Origin: Orbilia blumenaviensis
Lineage: Eukaryota; Ascomycota; Orbiliomycetes; Orbiliales; Orbiliaceae
Reading direction: 5' to 3'
Assembly (NCBI GenBank): GCA_036872755.1
Contig: JAVHNS010000006.1
Coordinates: 372,001-436,000 of the forward strand
Length of the DNA: 64,000 nt
Part shown: positions 37,951 through 50,023 of the stretch, in pieces
How the letters are laid out: each line of letters opens with the position of its first letter
Numbering within the stretch: position 1 is the first letter of the stretch
Program-made: the position numbers and the translations under genes
The notes under the pieces: generated by a model
Seen by the model: only the letters and a program-made list of their open reading frames with translations
What the model was told of the DNA's origin: nothing
Databases searched by the model: none

Positions 37951-39359
37951 TCATATGAGGTTTATGAAGAGTCGGTGTGCAAGATAAGATGGGTTCACTC
38001 ACGAATCAGCAATGTAATTAGCTTTCTCTCTGTAGGATTTTCTATGGTATATTATGTATTTACGCTGCATAGGCTTTCAATATATTGAACAGGAGTTCCA
38101 GAGGTACTTTAGGAGAGAGCCTAAATTCCCGAAGGCCTAGCTTGGACTCGTGGAAAGGCTTTAGTCAGCGAGCCTCTCTAAGAGAGCTATAATTCTGTCA
38201 GGCTTGTGGAGAGGCCTCCAGACTTTTATACAGTCATGACAGCCTTTGTTTCTTCGATTTAGAATTTTAGACTGATTCTGTTGTAGTTGCTGAACTGCGA
38301 GCCTCATACCCATGGCATAGATCGATCGGATAGTCATGTAATATTAATCAAAGCTGTAAAAGTATTTGGGTACTTACTTGATAGGGGCTTCGATGCCGCC
38401 GTATCTACGTATTTTCATATGCGTATACTATATATTTATTCGGGGTAAATCCTGAGGAACTGTGAGGCGAGCGGTGTAGTGTATCGCTATCTGCAAAACT
38501 GCGATCCTCGACTAAAATTTCAGGGTACGTAGTCTGGATTTAGATACATAAATGCTAAATGTAGATGGTATACAATCTTTTATCGGGAGGAACCATTTCC
38601 TATGTTGCTAGAATCTGATAATATACTAGTATTTTAACAGGTATATATTATATCTCAAACTGGGTTGGGCTTGTATTCACAGCCTGGTAAAGAAATTATT
38701 AGAAGTAATTAACCCTCGTTCTCCACTCAGGCTACGAGGAACCCTTTCTCCGGGAGTACAGTCATCCGGTGGGATGCATTTATGTATGGATGGAATGGTT
38801 TCAGGCTGAATTAGCGGGCGCGCGGGAAGTATGGATTGCATATTATGGTATCAGTTCCAACACTTATGAAATCTAAGCTTCCAGGCCAGGGATAGACATT
38901 GAAACGTAGTGGCGTAGCTGCAATACTCTATATTTCGCTCTTTAATGTTAATACAAGGGTATAACAAGTGGCAAATATCTCATAGATTTATAAACATAAA
39001 GTTATAACAGCGTGTGTTCTCAGGATGTTGTGCGGCTCAGCTGTGGCGCTGAAGGTGACAATATATCCAACTTTGAAAACTCAAAGGATCGGCCTGTAAT
39101 GTGCAGATGTACAATATATTTGGCTTTATACATGCGATCAATTGATATTATTTACTATCTGCTAGTTAATATCGGCGCTACGCACGATTACGATTAAGAA
39201 ACCCGATCTATGCTCTGTATTATTGAATTTCAACAAGTAGCCTGTTATAAAATACTCAGGTTCCGTATAGACGCATCTGGGTTCAGGTTGATTCATGGGG
39301 CTATCTCATAGACTGGTATCGTAATACGCACGCGTGTACGCATATAAACGGCCCTTGCG
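37951..39359. other. 1.4 kb intergenic spacer between subtilase paralogues A and B
   Basis: AT-rich, with no gene. The 39012-39197 frame has no recognisable feature. A TATAAA at 39343-39348 lies only 12 bp before the next ATG, so it is probably not the working TATA element. Confidence 0.5.
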
Positions 39360-41770
39360 ATGAGTAGTATCGATATCATAAATGGTTTTTTGTTTCTAAC
39401 CTACATCAGGATTATTTTATGCATCTATACTCTTCAGGTGAATGCGTGGGACCTTTCTAAAATCTGGGGCGAAGCGAAGTTACGGGTGCCTGTAAATTCG
39501 AAGATCGGAACTGTCGAACAATTTGCAGAGGACTATTATTTCATCTTAAACCCGCAGTATAGAACCAACGAAGCGACCGTAAGCAGCATCGTGTTTGAAG
39601 CGCAAAAAATAGCGTTGCCACCCAAACGGCTAAGCGTATACACGTCAGAGAGTTTGTACCTTGGGACTATAGCAATTCACTTCCAGATGCCATGGGGATC
39701 TGAGAATGAAGCCTACAAACTGTACCAAAAATTCCAAACAAAGGTAGGCAATGTTTGGTTCGTGATTGACTCGTATGGAAATCATGGCCCGTACTGTGAT
39801 GCGCTTTAATCTAAATCGTCATTTCCATTACCTTGTTTTCTTGAATGCGATTTCGACACGAGATCAATTTTGACTGACCTTTTATTTGTGGGAATAGTTT
39901 CGGCTATTTGAAAAGGTTTGGTCGGACTTTGGTTATTTATCAGGTGCCAATGACGATATACCTTTTAGAAAAGGCGAAACACCAAACTGGCTACAAGAAA
40001 AGGGTCTTAGACCCATACCCTCAGGGACAAGTGGACTTCGGCATAAGCGAGGGCCGGTATCAAACTACATATTAAGGAGGCCCGCGACCTTATCTCCAAG
40101 CTATCAAGCAGACCCGATACGGTATGCCAACTCTACGCGTCATAAAAGGCGAATGTCGAACTTTGAATTAGCTCCAGTGGAGAGCAGAAGGATCCCGGAT
40201 ACTTTGGTTGAGTTGATGGCAATTTCTCAGCCCCCTGGTGTTAACCTTAATGATATGCCGGAGAGGATATGGAATTTTAGGAATGCGGGAAAAGATCAAG
40301 TCGTGTATATGATAGAGGGGGACTTTGAGTTGGACCACCCAGTAAGCAGTTTCCAGTTCCTCTTAGTGCCACGGCGGGGTGGCCCTGACCCCTAAAGATT
40401 TCGAGCTTTAGGTAGATCATGTTAGAGTACTAATATAGCATGCGTAACATTATATATTTAGGAGCTGGTGGACGTAAAGATACAAGATGAAATATACTCA
40501 GGGCGTTTTCCCTGTGATAAAATGGGCTCCGATGCGCTGATTGATAGATATCACCCAGAAAAAGCGATAGGGCACGGTACAGCAATGCTTGGAAATGTCG
40601 CTGGTAAAACCATCGGGCTTGCACCAGAAGCAAACATCGTACTAGTGAAATATAATGACGGCCGTGGTTATTTTGGACATGGGATAATACCGGCCCTTTT
40701 TGACGGGCTACTTAAGGTGTATGATCACGTTAAATCCCAGAGACCTACGACAAATTGCATCCTAAATATGTCTCTCGGATGGACAAAGGACTGGTTTGAG
40801 CATTTACATGAGGCGAATGGATTCTGGGGAGAAGATGGTGCGAGGCTTATCGAAGAGGCATTTGCAAACATTCTTGAAGAAATTTTGGAAGGCCTGGCTC
40901 AACTTCCCAACTTGATTTGGGCAGTTTCCGCAGGCAATTTAGATCCGGTAAGTTATATACATATACCCATCCTGAGACTCGCGGATCTCCAGATTGTATG
41001 GTTCTGGAAATGTCACGTTCAGGAGGCTAGACAACATTGGAAGTACTTCGATTTCAAGGTAAATTACTTTCGTTCGAACCCTACTTACTATATAAACTTT
41101 ACATATACAGCATCATCCGATCAAGCAATATCCTGCTCTCTTAGCAGACGACAAATTTTTTGACAAGAAGATGGTAGTTGTTGGAGCTTATGATCACCGC
41201 ACAGGAAAGAACTTTTTGCAATCCTCGGATTTTGTGCACGTTTGGGCACCGGGCAAGGCGGTTAATGTCCCATGCCCCGCAAAACGTGCGGGGCCGGAGC
41301 ATTATCAAAGAGAAAAGGGATTATGTCATGTTGATGGGACGTCTCCAGGTTTGTATACCTCTCGCAAGCATGTAGCCCCGGTGGCTATATCCGTACATTT
41401 AACTCTGTTACATTGCCATTTTACCACATTAATTCAGCTTGACCGACAACATATTAGTATCTCTGAACCGCTTCAGTTGGCTAACTTGGCATTTTTTCTT
41501 TGCGCGTTTCTAGCTGCTGCGATGGTGTCAGGCATGCTAGCCAGCTGGCTGTCTGCGGGTATAAAAATTGACGAGGTAATTGAGCACATGTATGGTAATG
41601 CATATCCCCGGGTTGAGAATGGCGTGAGGGCTCTCTACAATGGAGTCCCCATTGAAAAGTGGCCGGAAGCAGAGAAACCTGCATGGTACAAAAACGGCGA
41701 CTCGCCACCCCTTCCTCCAGATTCGTACTCCTTCCAGCATTCTCGGTCTCCGGCCGCTGAAAAAATATAA
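39360..41770 (+). CDS. Secreted subtilisin-like protein with Asp-to-Glu change (paralogue B)
   Basis: Spliced model of 602 residues: exons 39360-39743, 39898-40341, 40462-40947, 41111-41348 and 41514-41770, with intron positions and phases as in paralogue A. A hydrophobic N-terminus (FLFLTYIRIILCIYTLQVNA) acts as the signal peptide. The shared N-terminal module reads KIGTVEQFAEDYYFIL. S8 motifs are VYMIEGDFELDHP, with E268 where the catalytic Asp belongs, GHGTAMLGNVAG (H314), VSAGNLDP (N435) and GTSPAAAMVSGML (S516 across intron 4). Asp-to-Glu in this position normally cripples subtilases, although the His/Ser pair remains. The protein may be weakly active or serve as a binding or decoy form. 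The C-terminus is a short Pro/Ser-rich tail. Confidence 0.85.
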
Positions 41771-42689
41771 AAATATCTTACGCACTTGGGCGTTGAAGCG
41801 AAGCATCGACATTGGGTCAAGAGGCGACACCGAGAGAGTCAGCTCTGCGACGCTACGAAATTGGGCGTGGCCGCAAAGGTGTGTTAGCGTACTGAACTTA
41901 TCTACGCAAGATCACTCGATACGATTTAGCGCGAGTATATGGAAATAATTAGATGCATACAAGAGCGAAGCCAACTCCCATGCGTTAAATTTCATCAATC
42001 CATACACACGCCAGGTATCACTCTCGTAGTAAATGATGCTTCGGTGCCAAGTATATATTATATGGGATGGTAGTGAGCACGTATATATAGCTAAGAGAGG
42101 TCTGAAGTATCAACTGAGAGTTGCAAGCTTGCCTATATTCATGAATTGAAATTATAATTACCTGAAAATGATCCGAACGCGGCCAGAAGAGACATGCATA
42201 CGTACATAGATCAAGATGACTCCAGAGCGCTCAAACTCAACCTGGTAGAAAACAGACGTCTGCGGCTCCGTTTGAGGATTGTAAATAATTTGAAATACTG
42301 TATATAGATACATAAACTAAGGCTTGGCTCTATCTCAATGACCCTAGTTTGACTCACTCAGGGGCATCTTAAAACACTAGGAAACTGAAAACTAGCCTTT
42401 TTCCCAATATGATCATTAGGGGGGGCCTTAAGAAGTTTTGTGACCCAACATTGGATGCCAGGGTCAGCCCAGACTCCTTGGTGTTGTAGGCCCGGCAAAG
42501 TATAGTTGTTACTGAGCCAAGTGTAAACCGTTGGGGCTGAAAGGGTTATCGATGCCACACGATACTATGATGCATAAATATACTTGAAATCAATCGTCAT
42601 TGGCAAGTTGGAGGCACAGACTTGTATTATAGCACGGCGTGTTAAGATCTTCGCTACGCTTTTACAGTTGCCCTTCTCCTAGCTGCGAT
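41771..42689. other. 0.9 kb intergenic spacer between subtilase paralogues B and C
   Basis: AT-rich with many TATATA stretches. The frames at 41640-41948 and 42358-42558 have no support. Confidence 0.5.
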
Positions 42690-42697
42690 TATAAATA
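42690..42697 (+). promoter_or_regulatory. TATA-box candidate (TATAAATA) for paralogue C
   Basis: A TATAAATA lies 54 bp before the upstream ORF ATG and about 214 bp before the main ATG. That spacing would put the upstream ORF inside the transcript leader. It is sequence-based only. Confidence 0.35.
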
Positions 42698-42750
42698 CTA
42701 GTTGATTGAAAGTGGTTCCTCTAGTACACAGCTTTTCGAAAGCTCTTAAT

Positions 42751-42891
42751 ATGGCTGCCTCTCGTATTCAACTCTTGAAACAAGAATATTCACAACTTTT
42801 GACTCAGTACCAAGGCTGGCGCGACCGGTGTCGCTCTTTATGGACCGAAACTGTTTACACATTACCTAATTCGATGTTTAACCTACCTTGA
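42751..42891 (+). CDS. 46-codon upstream ORF in the leader of paralogue C
   Basis: ATG in good context (ATGGCT) opens a 46-residue frame beginning MAASRIQLLKQEYSQLL and closing with TGA only 12 nt before the main ATG at 42904. If the transcript starts near the TATAAATA at 42690, this frame would be met first by ribosomes and would reduce translation of the main protein. The peptide is helical in character (Gln/Leu/Lys) and matches nothing I know. It could also be chance. Confidence 0.4.
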   Translation: MAASRIQLLKQEYSQLLTQYQGWRDRCRSLWTETVYTLPNSMFNLP

Positions 42892-42903
42892 TATATATAT
42901 ACG

Positions 42904-45544
42904 ATGAAGAGTACTACGACTAGTTTATTATGGTTCTTTATTCTGATCCATATCAATATATGTATTTTTGCACCTTTCGCAAATGCGAATATTCTGAAAT
43001 ACTTGAAATATAAAATTCGAGGTAAACTACCACAGGGTTATTATCCAAAGGTAGGTACTACAGACAATGTTCTGGAAGTTTATTATTTCATGCCTTTCCA
43101 AGAGCAGAGATCGCGGAAGAGTCGATATATGAAGAAGTTTATAGCAGAGGCACAAAAGGTTGCAGCACCACCCCGTAAGCTGAACATGTACTTGTCCGAA
43201 AGCAAACATTTGGGGGTCCATGGTTTTCACATCTCAGTGGTAGCGGGTCAGAAAGGCAGAGATGCGATGGCAAAGTTATTCAAAAACTATAGAAAACAGG
43301 CAAGATTCACCTCATTCTACCAGAGATGATCAATACTCATCTGATTGATTTGTTCACTTTGTATTTGGATTTTTAGATGGTTCTATATGATCGTGTTTTT
43401 GCGGATATGGACCCAGAACTGTCCACGTTACGAAATGCCTTCCAGAGCGACGAATATGTTCCACTTTGGTTGAGGCCGACAATAGGGCAACGTGCACAAC
43501 AAACCATGACAACACGGGCAGGAATTTTACGACATAGATCGGAACGTCCCACACGCAGGATAAATTCCAGTCCGGGGGGTGGGGGCTCGTATATTGGAGG
43601 GAGACAGGAAGGTGGTATACGCCGTATGCCGATATTACCAGGAAAATATGCGAAGTCAACTACGGATCAACATCTCCGTGAATATGAAAAACGTGATTTA
43701 ATCCAAGGAAATGTTACTGGAGATGGGGTGTCATGGTACTGGAATAGCTACGTCCAGAGTGAGCCTGCTGCAGGAGCATTGCCTAGCATACTAACTATTT
43801 CACAACCCCCTGGGCTTAAAATCACAGATCAGAATGGAAAATTCTGGAACTTCGAAGATGCTGGAGAGGGCGTTATTATATATGTTGTAGATAGGTCATT
43901 CGACCTGGATTATCCGGTAAGATCCCCATCTAATAGCCTCAATTATTTTCGAGCACTACCAATTGAAGTCCAGTAAGAGACTATATATGAATAAAGGGGA
44001 TGAGATTCTAGAAGCTAAGGCGATCAGATGAAACACTCACGAGATAAATCGCACTAGGCCTATAGGAACCCGATCATATATATACGGGTTGATACAAAAT
44101 TGGCCTTCCCGCAATCTTCAGAGGCAAAAAAGACATGGTACCATGGCTAATCAGAAGACTAATAAAATTTGTCATTATTCTATATATAACTAGGATCTGG
44201 CAAATACGAAAATCATGGATGTTATATATGCCGGGAAATTCTCAAAGACGGATTTGGCTTTTGACATAATCGACGGTATGAACAATCTCCGGCCTCAGAG
44301 TCGCGGCGGTGCGATAGTAGGACAGATTGCTGGGGAGGCTGCAGGAACAGCGCGGGACGCTAATATAGTGGTCGTCGAGACCGAAGACGGCCGCGGTGCA
44401 CTTGGTGATGGGATGCCAGATCCTCTCATTGACGCCTTGCTGAAGGTATATGATCACATAAAAGCCCAGGGTCCTCATGCAAAATGTGTCATAAACCTTT
44501 CGCTAGGAGTTTCACCGGAAGTCTTCGAGAGGTTAGATAGAGCGAGTAAGTTGTCGCGTCTGGACGAGGATCTGCCGGCGTACTCTATGATTGAGGGGGC
44601 TTTCATTGGAGTCTTGCGGACTGTTATTACACAGCTTCTGAAGCTTCCAAATGTGGTCCTTGCTGTTGCAGCAGGGGATGAGGAGGTAAGCCCATTGTTC
44701 TCATGAATGACTATATTTGTATCTTGCAGTTCTCAGAGCCCTGGATTCTTAACAATTCTTGCTAACGACTAGCTATCTTTATATTTGATGTACACACACG
44801 TGTATGTCTAGAATACAGCCATTAATACCTGGCCAGCTCTTTTTGGCAAAGAACCCTTCTTCCAATATTATAATAACCGGATGGTCGTCGTTGGAGGTTA
44901 TGATCCCTATACAGGGGCGAATATGTACCAAAGTTCCAGCTGGGTAAAGGTTTGGGCACCAGCACGAGATGTGCATACGCTATGCAAAGTTAGGCGCCGG
45001 TGGGGTCGGCGCCCATATGAAGTTACGGTTAAGCCTGATGCATGTCTCAGTAATGGAACCTCTGGAGGTATGTTCTATAGAACGCTCTTATTTTGGTGTT
45101 TACTCCTATCTGTATGCAGCGTATATATGCGTATAAAAGATTTGAAGAAACTATTTACTAAATTTTGGTCATTCTTAATATTGTTTAAACGTAGCTACCG
45201 CAGCGGTTTCCAGTGTTCTAGCCTCATGGTTGTCGGCTGGAGGGCCGATGCGGTATCTCGTGAGTTTTATGTACGATCAAGCGTACCCTCGGGTCGAAGG
45301 TGGTCCAAATGCGCTTTACAACGGGATTCCACTTGACGAATGGTCTGAAGATGATTTGAGGGCTTCGTGGTTTAGCCCTCTATCTAATGCTGAACGAGAT
45401 CTCGAATCTGAAGCCGAACCCACACCCACACCTGAACCTGAACCTGATCCTGAGCTTGGACCAGAAGCCGATACCCACTATAGCGATATTCTGGATAATT
45501 ATATAGATCTGAGGCGAAGGCGGGCTGCAGGATACCTCGACTAG
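42904..45544 (+). CDS. Secreted subtilisin-like pseudoprotease candidate (paralogue C)
   Basis: Spliced model of 677 residues: exons 42904-43299, 43377-43916, 44194-44685, 44812-45067 and 45195-45544, with the same phases as A and B. Intron 1 uses a GC donor (CAG|GCAAGA). The signal peptide is LLWFFILIHINICIFAPFANA. The shared N-terminal module reads KVGTTDNVLEVYYFMP. The S8-like domain keeps YVVDRSFDLDYP (D304) and GTSGATAAVSSVL (S560 across intron 4). However, QSRGGAIVGQIAG has R349 in place of the catalytic His, and VAAGDEE has D474 in place of the oxyanion Asn. Peptidase activity is therefore unlikely. A Pro/Glu-repeat tail (PTPEPEPDPE) ends the protein. The frame is fully open and all splice sites are intact, which argues for a maintained non-catalytic role rather than a dead gene. 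Confidence 0.85.
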
Positions 45545-45929
45545 CTTTAAAGATATTTTGGGTTCATAGTATTAGATATAAAATATACACTTGAGTACCT
45601 GGGTGTAGACAGATAACTGATGCCTAAACACCTGCGGCTAGCAGCCGGCTATATAATGCTTGACTAATCGGTATAACCTATAATCGGATGTGAAATATTG
45701 AACAACCAGGAACTACTCAGCACGCATCTGCATCCTGTGGATTTATTTTAGTGTGTGCTACTTTCAATCTGCAGCTGGCTTCGGTAGAGGGTTCGTTTAG
45801 GGGTTTCGGTACCGAAGCGTCGTATACTGCAAGACTAGACTTCGAGCATGATTTACGCACAGTATGTATAGTCTGTGCGGCTAACGCCTCCTAAGAATAT
45901 TCAACCCAACCCACCTCCTCAAACTCCTA
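45545..45929. other. Convergent 3' intergenic spacer (385 bp)
   Basis: It lies between the stop of subtilase paralogue C (plus) and the stop of the F-box gene (minus), and presumably holds both 3' ends. No other feature is seen. Confidence 0.6.
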
Positions 45930-48900
45930 TCACTCTGCCTGATAAATCTCTCTCTCCCGCTGATTCAGCGCGGCTGGAGAAGGTCTTACGGCACCAGGTG
46001 GGCCTTGCCCGGTCGCCTCTCCGAACCTCACTATACTCCCTCGCGTCCGGGGTACCGACCCTGTTACATCCGTACCCGTGGTCATATTGCGCGTTGAATC
46101 CCCCGTTGCCCTCACTAAACTATCCCCTTTCTTAGTACTAACACTCCGTTCACCCCTCCCCCGCTTTTCCTTGGCGCGGCTCTTCCGTGTTTGTGGCTTC
46201 CCCTCCCCTATTGTAGGGCCGCCTGTACACTCCTGCGCTTTTTTCTTCGCCTCTGCCTCCTTACGCTTGGCTTCTCTGAGAGCCCACAGCCTTCCTACTC
46301 CCCTGACTTCCCGTTTCGGCTCCTCTGGAAGTACCGCCCCAGGCCCCAGTGCCCCCAATTTTCCGTCGTTCTTCATATCAAGATCCAGTTTTCTCATGGC
46401 CGACCTCAACTTTTTCAAACTCTTCTTCATTTCTTTCCCATTCCTGCCTTTCCTTCTTGGTGCGAGGACGACTTCTTCCTCGTCACTACTGCTATCTTCT
46501 GCCTGTCTTTTGACCCCCTTACCCTTCTCGCCATCCCAGCCCGGTGGTAAATATCTATCTCTCCAGTCTGGTTTCCCGCGGCCAGTTTTTTCCCAATGTC
46601 TTCTTCTCTCTTTCTCACCTTCTGCCCCCAGTTCCTGCCCCTCAACTTCATATGCAAAATCAATCCTCGCTAGTTCCGCATCTGTCAAAAAATACTCACT
46701 TGTGATATCGTTCATCCTGTTCTCCCAGTAGGCTTTTTCGCTTTCTGTCGGCACCCATTGAAACCCCTCCTTCCCCTCTGCAAAGCTAATCTCGCGAGTG
46801 CAATTTCTCAATGGGGTTTCTGCCAACATGTCTTTTGCAATAAAGCGCTCTCTTATCTTTGTTTCGAATTTTTCTTCACGCTCCTTGAGGACGGGGTCCT
46901 TGAGCTCTGGATCATCCGGGACCTTGAGATGTTTGCGTGGCTGTTTACCCTGCTCTCTTTTAAGCCTATAGCTCTGCTCGGCTAGCTTTCTCGCGAGTAT
47001 ATACTTTCTAGCCATGCGGATGCATTTCATCAGTTCTGCTGTGCCGTTGGGCGTCAATTTACCACGACCCAATAAGTTGCCAAGCTGGGCGTAGAGATTA
47101 TCCATTGTCTTGATAATTCTGTGATTTTCGCCGGACTTTCCTAGTGTTGTGGAAGACGATGAGTACCCAGACGAGGATGAACAAGATCTCTTATCTGAAT
47201 CGTCTGATTCATTTTCATTTGGATTCACTTCTGGGGTAACCGGTCGCGCTGCCTTGTTTGCGAAGCCGGGGCGCGATGGCTCGATAGGTGCAGACCACTT
47301 GCCCCATGGGCTCTCTCTTGTCTCTTTCTGGAAGTCAGCGTCAATAGCGTATTCGAGTTCTCTCTCCTTTAATTGCTTCATCTCTCGATAGAGAATGTTA
47401 ACGCCGACAAACTTCCATACTTCCACTCGCTCCAACTCGGTTTTGGCCCAAGCTAGTTGGTGCTCGAAGCACGTTTGGCAGGTGAAGCAGGAGAATTTGT
47501 CTTTGGTCATCGTAACGCCGTGCTCTTTCATGAATCTATCTCCTATTTTATGGGCATATGATTAGATATTGGTCTTGTGATCTGGTATCTAGCGGTTCAA
47601 AAGTAAGGATGCGGGAGACTAACGCTTGTCCTTAAAACAAGTACTACACCAAGCCTCTTCGCAATATCTACAGATGCCACCTAGACAATTCAAGCAGAAT
47701 TCATGCCCTAGACCATACTCCCCAAAGTTTTCTTTGCAGATCAGGATCTCTGGCGCCTGGTTAGGCTTTGTAACAGTAGCACAGTCTTTACAGACAAACT
47801 GGGTGCAGACAGTACAGCGTTTCCAGTACGAGTCTTCGAGAGTTTCATTAACGCATTCTATGCAGACGTATTTGCGACATTTTTGGCATTCAGGGCGGTA
47901 AGCAAGGAAGCAAACTTCACAGGTACCACCATGGATTGTGCACGGATGGCGCATCAAGTTTGGGCTCGGCGCTCGGGTAGCCCAGGGGTTTGGACGATCG
48001 CCTGCACGGGGGGGCACAAGGCAGGAGGGACAATAGAAACTAGATTTCCGTTGTAAGTTATTACCCGTCGAATGGAGGTTAGATAGGGTGGAGAGAAGGG
48101 TACTTACTCTCCACAATCTCCACAAGTAAAAAATGGTACGCAGACTTCACACAACTCTCCAATAACCCTCCTCCCAGGATCTTTTACCCTGACTTTCTTC
48201 ATCTTCCTAGGTCTCTCTTCTCGCTGGTCGGCTAGTTCATCCTCCATCTCCACGTCTGCGTTGTCTTCTTCTTCGTATGTCCAGACGTAGTTCTCATACT
48301 CCCATAATCCGCAGTTAACACACTCTTTGCCTCCCTTCTCCCGCCGATGACCAGTCCCTGCACATGAATGTGAATGTAACCCTTCACCAGATAAACCGGT
48401 CATGGTGTAGGTCTTATCCCCTTCGCCCTTTGGATCTTCGTAATCTGGGCCGGGAACCATCCCTGCCAGGCTCAAAAACCTCGGCCTGAACCTTTTAACT
48501 GCATCTGGATGGCCCTGTTTTGGGGGATTATTTGGTGCATGAGTAAAATGCTCTTCTGTCGGTTGGAATGAAGTCCTCGCCGGGAACCCATTATGATTCA
48601 CGTTAAGGTTGGTGCCATGTGTTTCTGGGATCAGGCCTGACAACGCAACGGGGACACGGGGTTTAATTCCATCAACCACATTGAAGTAGTCCTTTCGACG
48701 CAGTTTACCGCCAATTATGGCCCCGTAGATATTTCCGACTTGAACAGTTCGGCCGGTACGACTATTGATTTTCGCCACTGGTGCGAATGAATTTTGAGTG
48801 AATGTGACGCAGTAACGGCCCATGCAGCAGAGAACCCAATCGCTTTTTATGTTTCTGAAGAAGCAGATTGATTTGAGCATTAGAGATTCGTTCATTGATG

Positions 48901-50023
48901 AGATGAATCCCCCATAAGGGCCGGGTACGTCGACAGAGACTGGTAACGGATTTTTAAGTTTCGAGGAAATGTTGTTTGGCGCGGAATGAAGTGGGAGTGG
49001 TAGGGTGACAGGGGGTGGGAAGCGTGTTAAGATTTCGGAATTGAACCAGCCTGCTTTGTAGAGGTTGTCGAAACGAGTGTAGGCGTCCTCTCTGATCAGG
49101 CCTGCTGGATCAGTGATGGGGAGACATAGCGGTAAGGAAACCTGTCTGTGATGGCGGACCGGAATAATATAGGGGAATAGCAAGCTAAGGATTTGGATGT
49201 TGAGAATATTGTCTGATTTCTGGACAACTAAGTTTTTGGAACCGTAGCCCGGGAGGTTTTGGAAGGGTCCATAAGTAGGGGCTTCACCACAGTTGAAGCA
49301 ACGGATGGACCGTAGCTTCGATAGCTGATTGTGGTCGGATGGTGGGAGTAGGAGGTATATCGCTATATCAGAGTGTTGGATATTCGGGCAATTCTTGATC
49401 GAAAGGTATTCGAGGTGAGAGGCAACATAGCTAACCAGCCCTGGTGAAGTACGATAGACATCGTTACACATAGGCTGGGCTACGGCACCGAAGAGGCCAC
49501 GACCAGTGACAGCGGTGCCATCCAATGTCAGAGAGGTGATATAAATCCCCAGGTCATCCATTTTTTTGAAATAACCGGTATCCATAGTTGGGGCCACCCA
49601 AAATGGAATACGGAGGAGCTTATTGATAATTAGCTCCTCGAGATTGAAGTCGGTGAACCGGTCAAAATATTTCGTGTTTTTGGGCCAGCGTCCACTTTCA
49701 ATCATCCGACGCTTGTGCTTCTCATCACGAAGGGTCCAATTGGTGGGATGGGGCGTAGGCCAGTGCGAGGGCATAAACGGTCGCATGACAACGACGCGCC
49801 TATATCGGTGGAAGTGGTCTGTGAGAAGGCTGTGACGGACGCGGCGGTTGACGTTAACCAAGCTCCAGAGAGTAGGAGGATGATCAAGATAGTCTAAAAT
49901 CATGTTGCAAAGATATTCGTTACACATGACCTGCGCGAAACCATGTTTGTCAACGGGGAGGATGGAGTTCCCCCATTCGTCGGTGACCTCGAGAACGCGT
50001 ACGCGGAGCTCGGCCGCGGCCAT
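45930..50023 (-). CDS. F-box-like protein with large cysteine-rich zinc-binding region
   Basis: Spliced model of 1,314 residues: exons 50023-48108, 48039-47624 and 47542-45930. Introns are 68 and 81 nt, with GTAAGT and GTTAGT donors, and the whole model is in frame. An F-box-like segment lies at residues 30-70 (MCNEYLCNMILDYLDHPPTLWSLVNVNRRVR), followed by leucine-rich sequence. A dense Cys cluster starts at C625 (CEVC..CGDC), continues as FYCPSC, HPCTIHGGTCEVC, CQKCRKYVCIEC, CTVCTQFVCKDC, FCLNCLGGICRYC and WCSTC, and ends as FSCFTCQTC. This resembles stacked RING/IBR-type ribbons. The C-terminal third is charged and basic. A role as a ubiquitin-ligase substrate adaptor is suggested by the F-box, but the Cys region is not a standard RBR triad. 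The three exons could be mistaken for three genes; the frame continuity argues for one. Confidence 0.75.

Noticed and set aside
39343..39348. TATAAA before paralogue B
   Set aside because: It is only 12 bp upstream of the ATG, too close to act as the TATA box for a leader-containing transcript.
46078..46731. 217-codon plus-strand open frame
   Set aside because: It is antisense to the charged third exon of the F-box gene; its Leu/Ser/Pro-rich content is the mirror of Glu/Lys/Arg codons.
45930..50023. Three separate minus-strand genes
   Set aside because: Good donors and acceptors (48107/48040 and 47623/47543) join the three frames in phase and continue the cysteine pattern.
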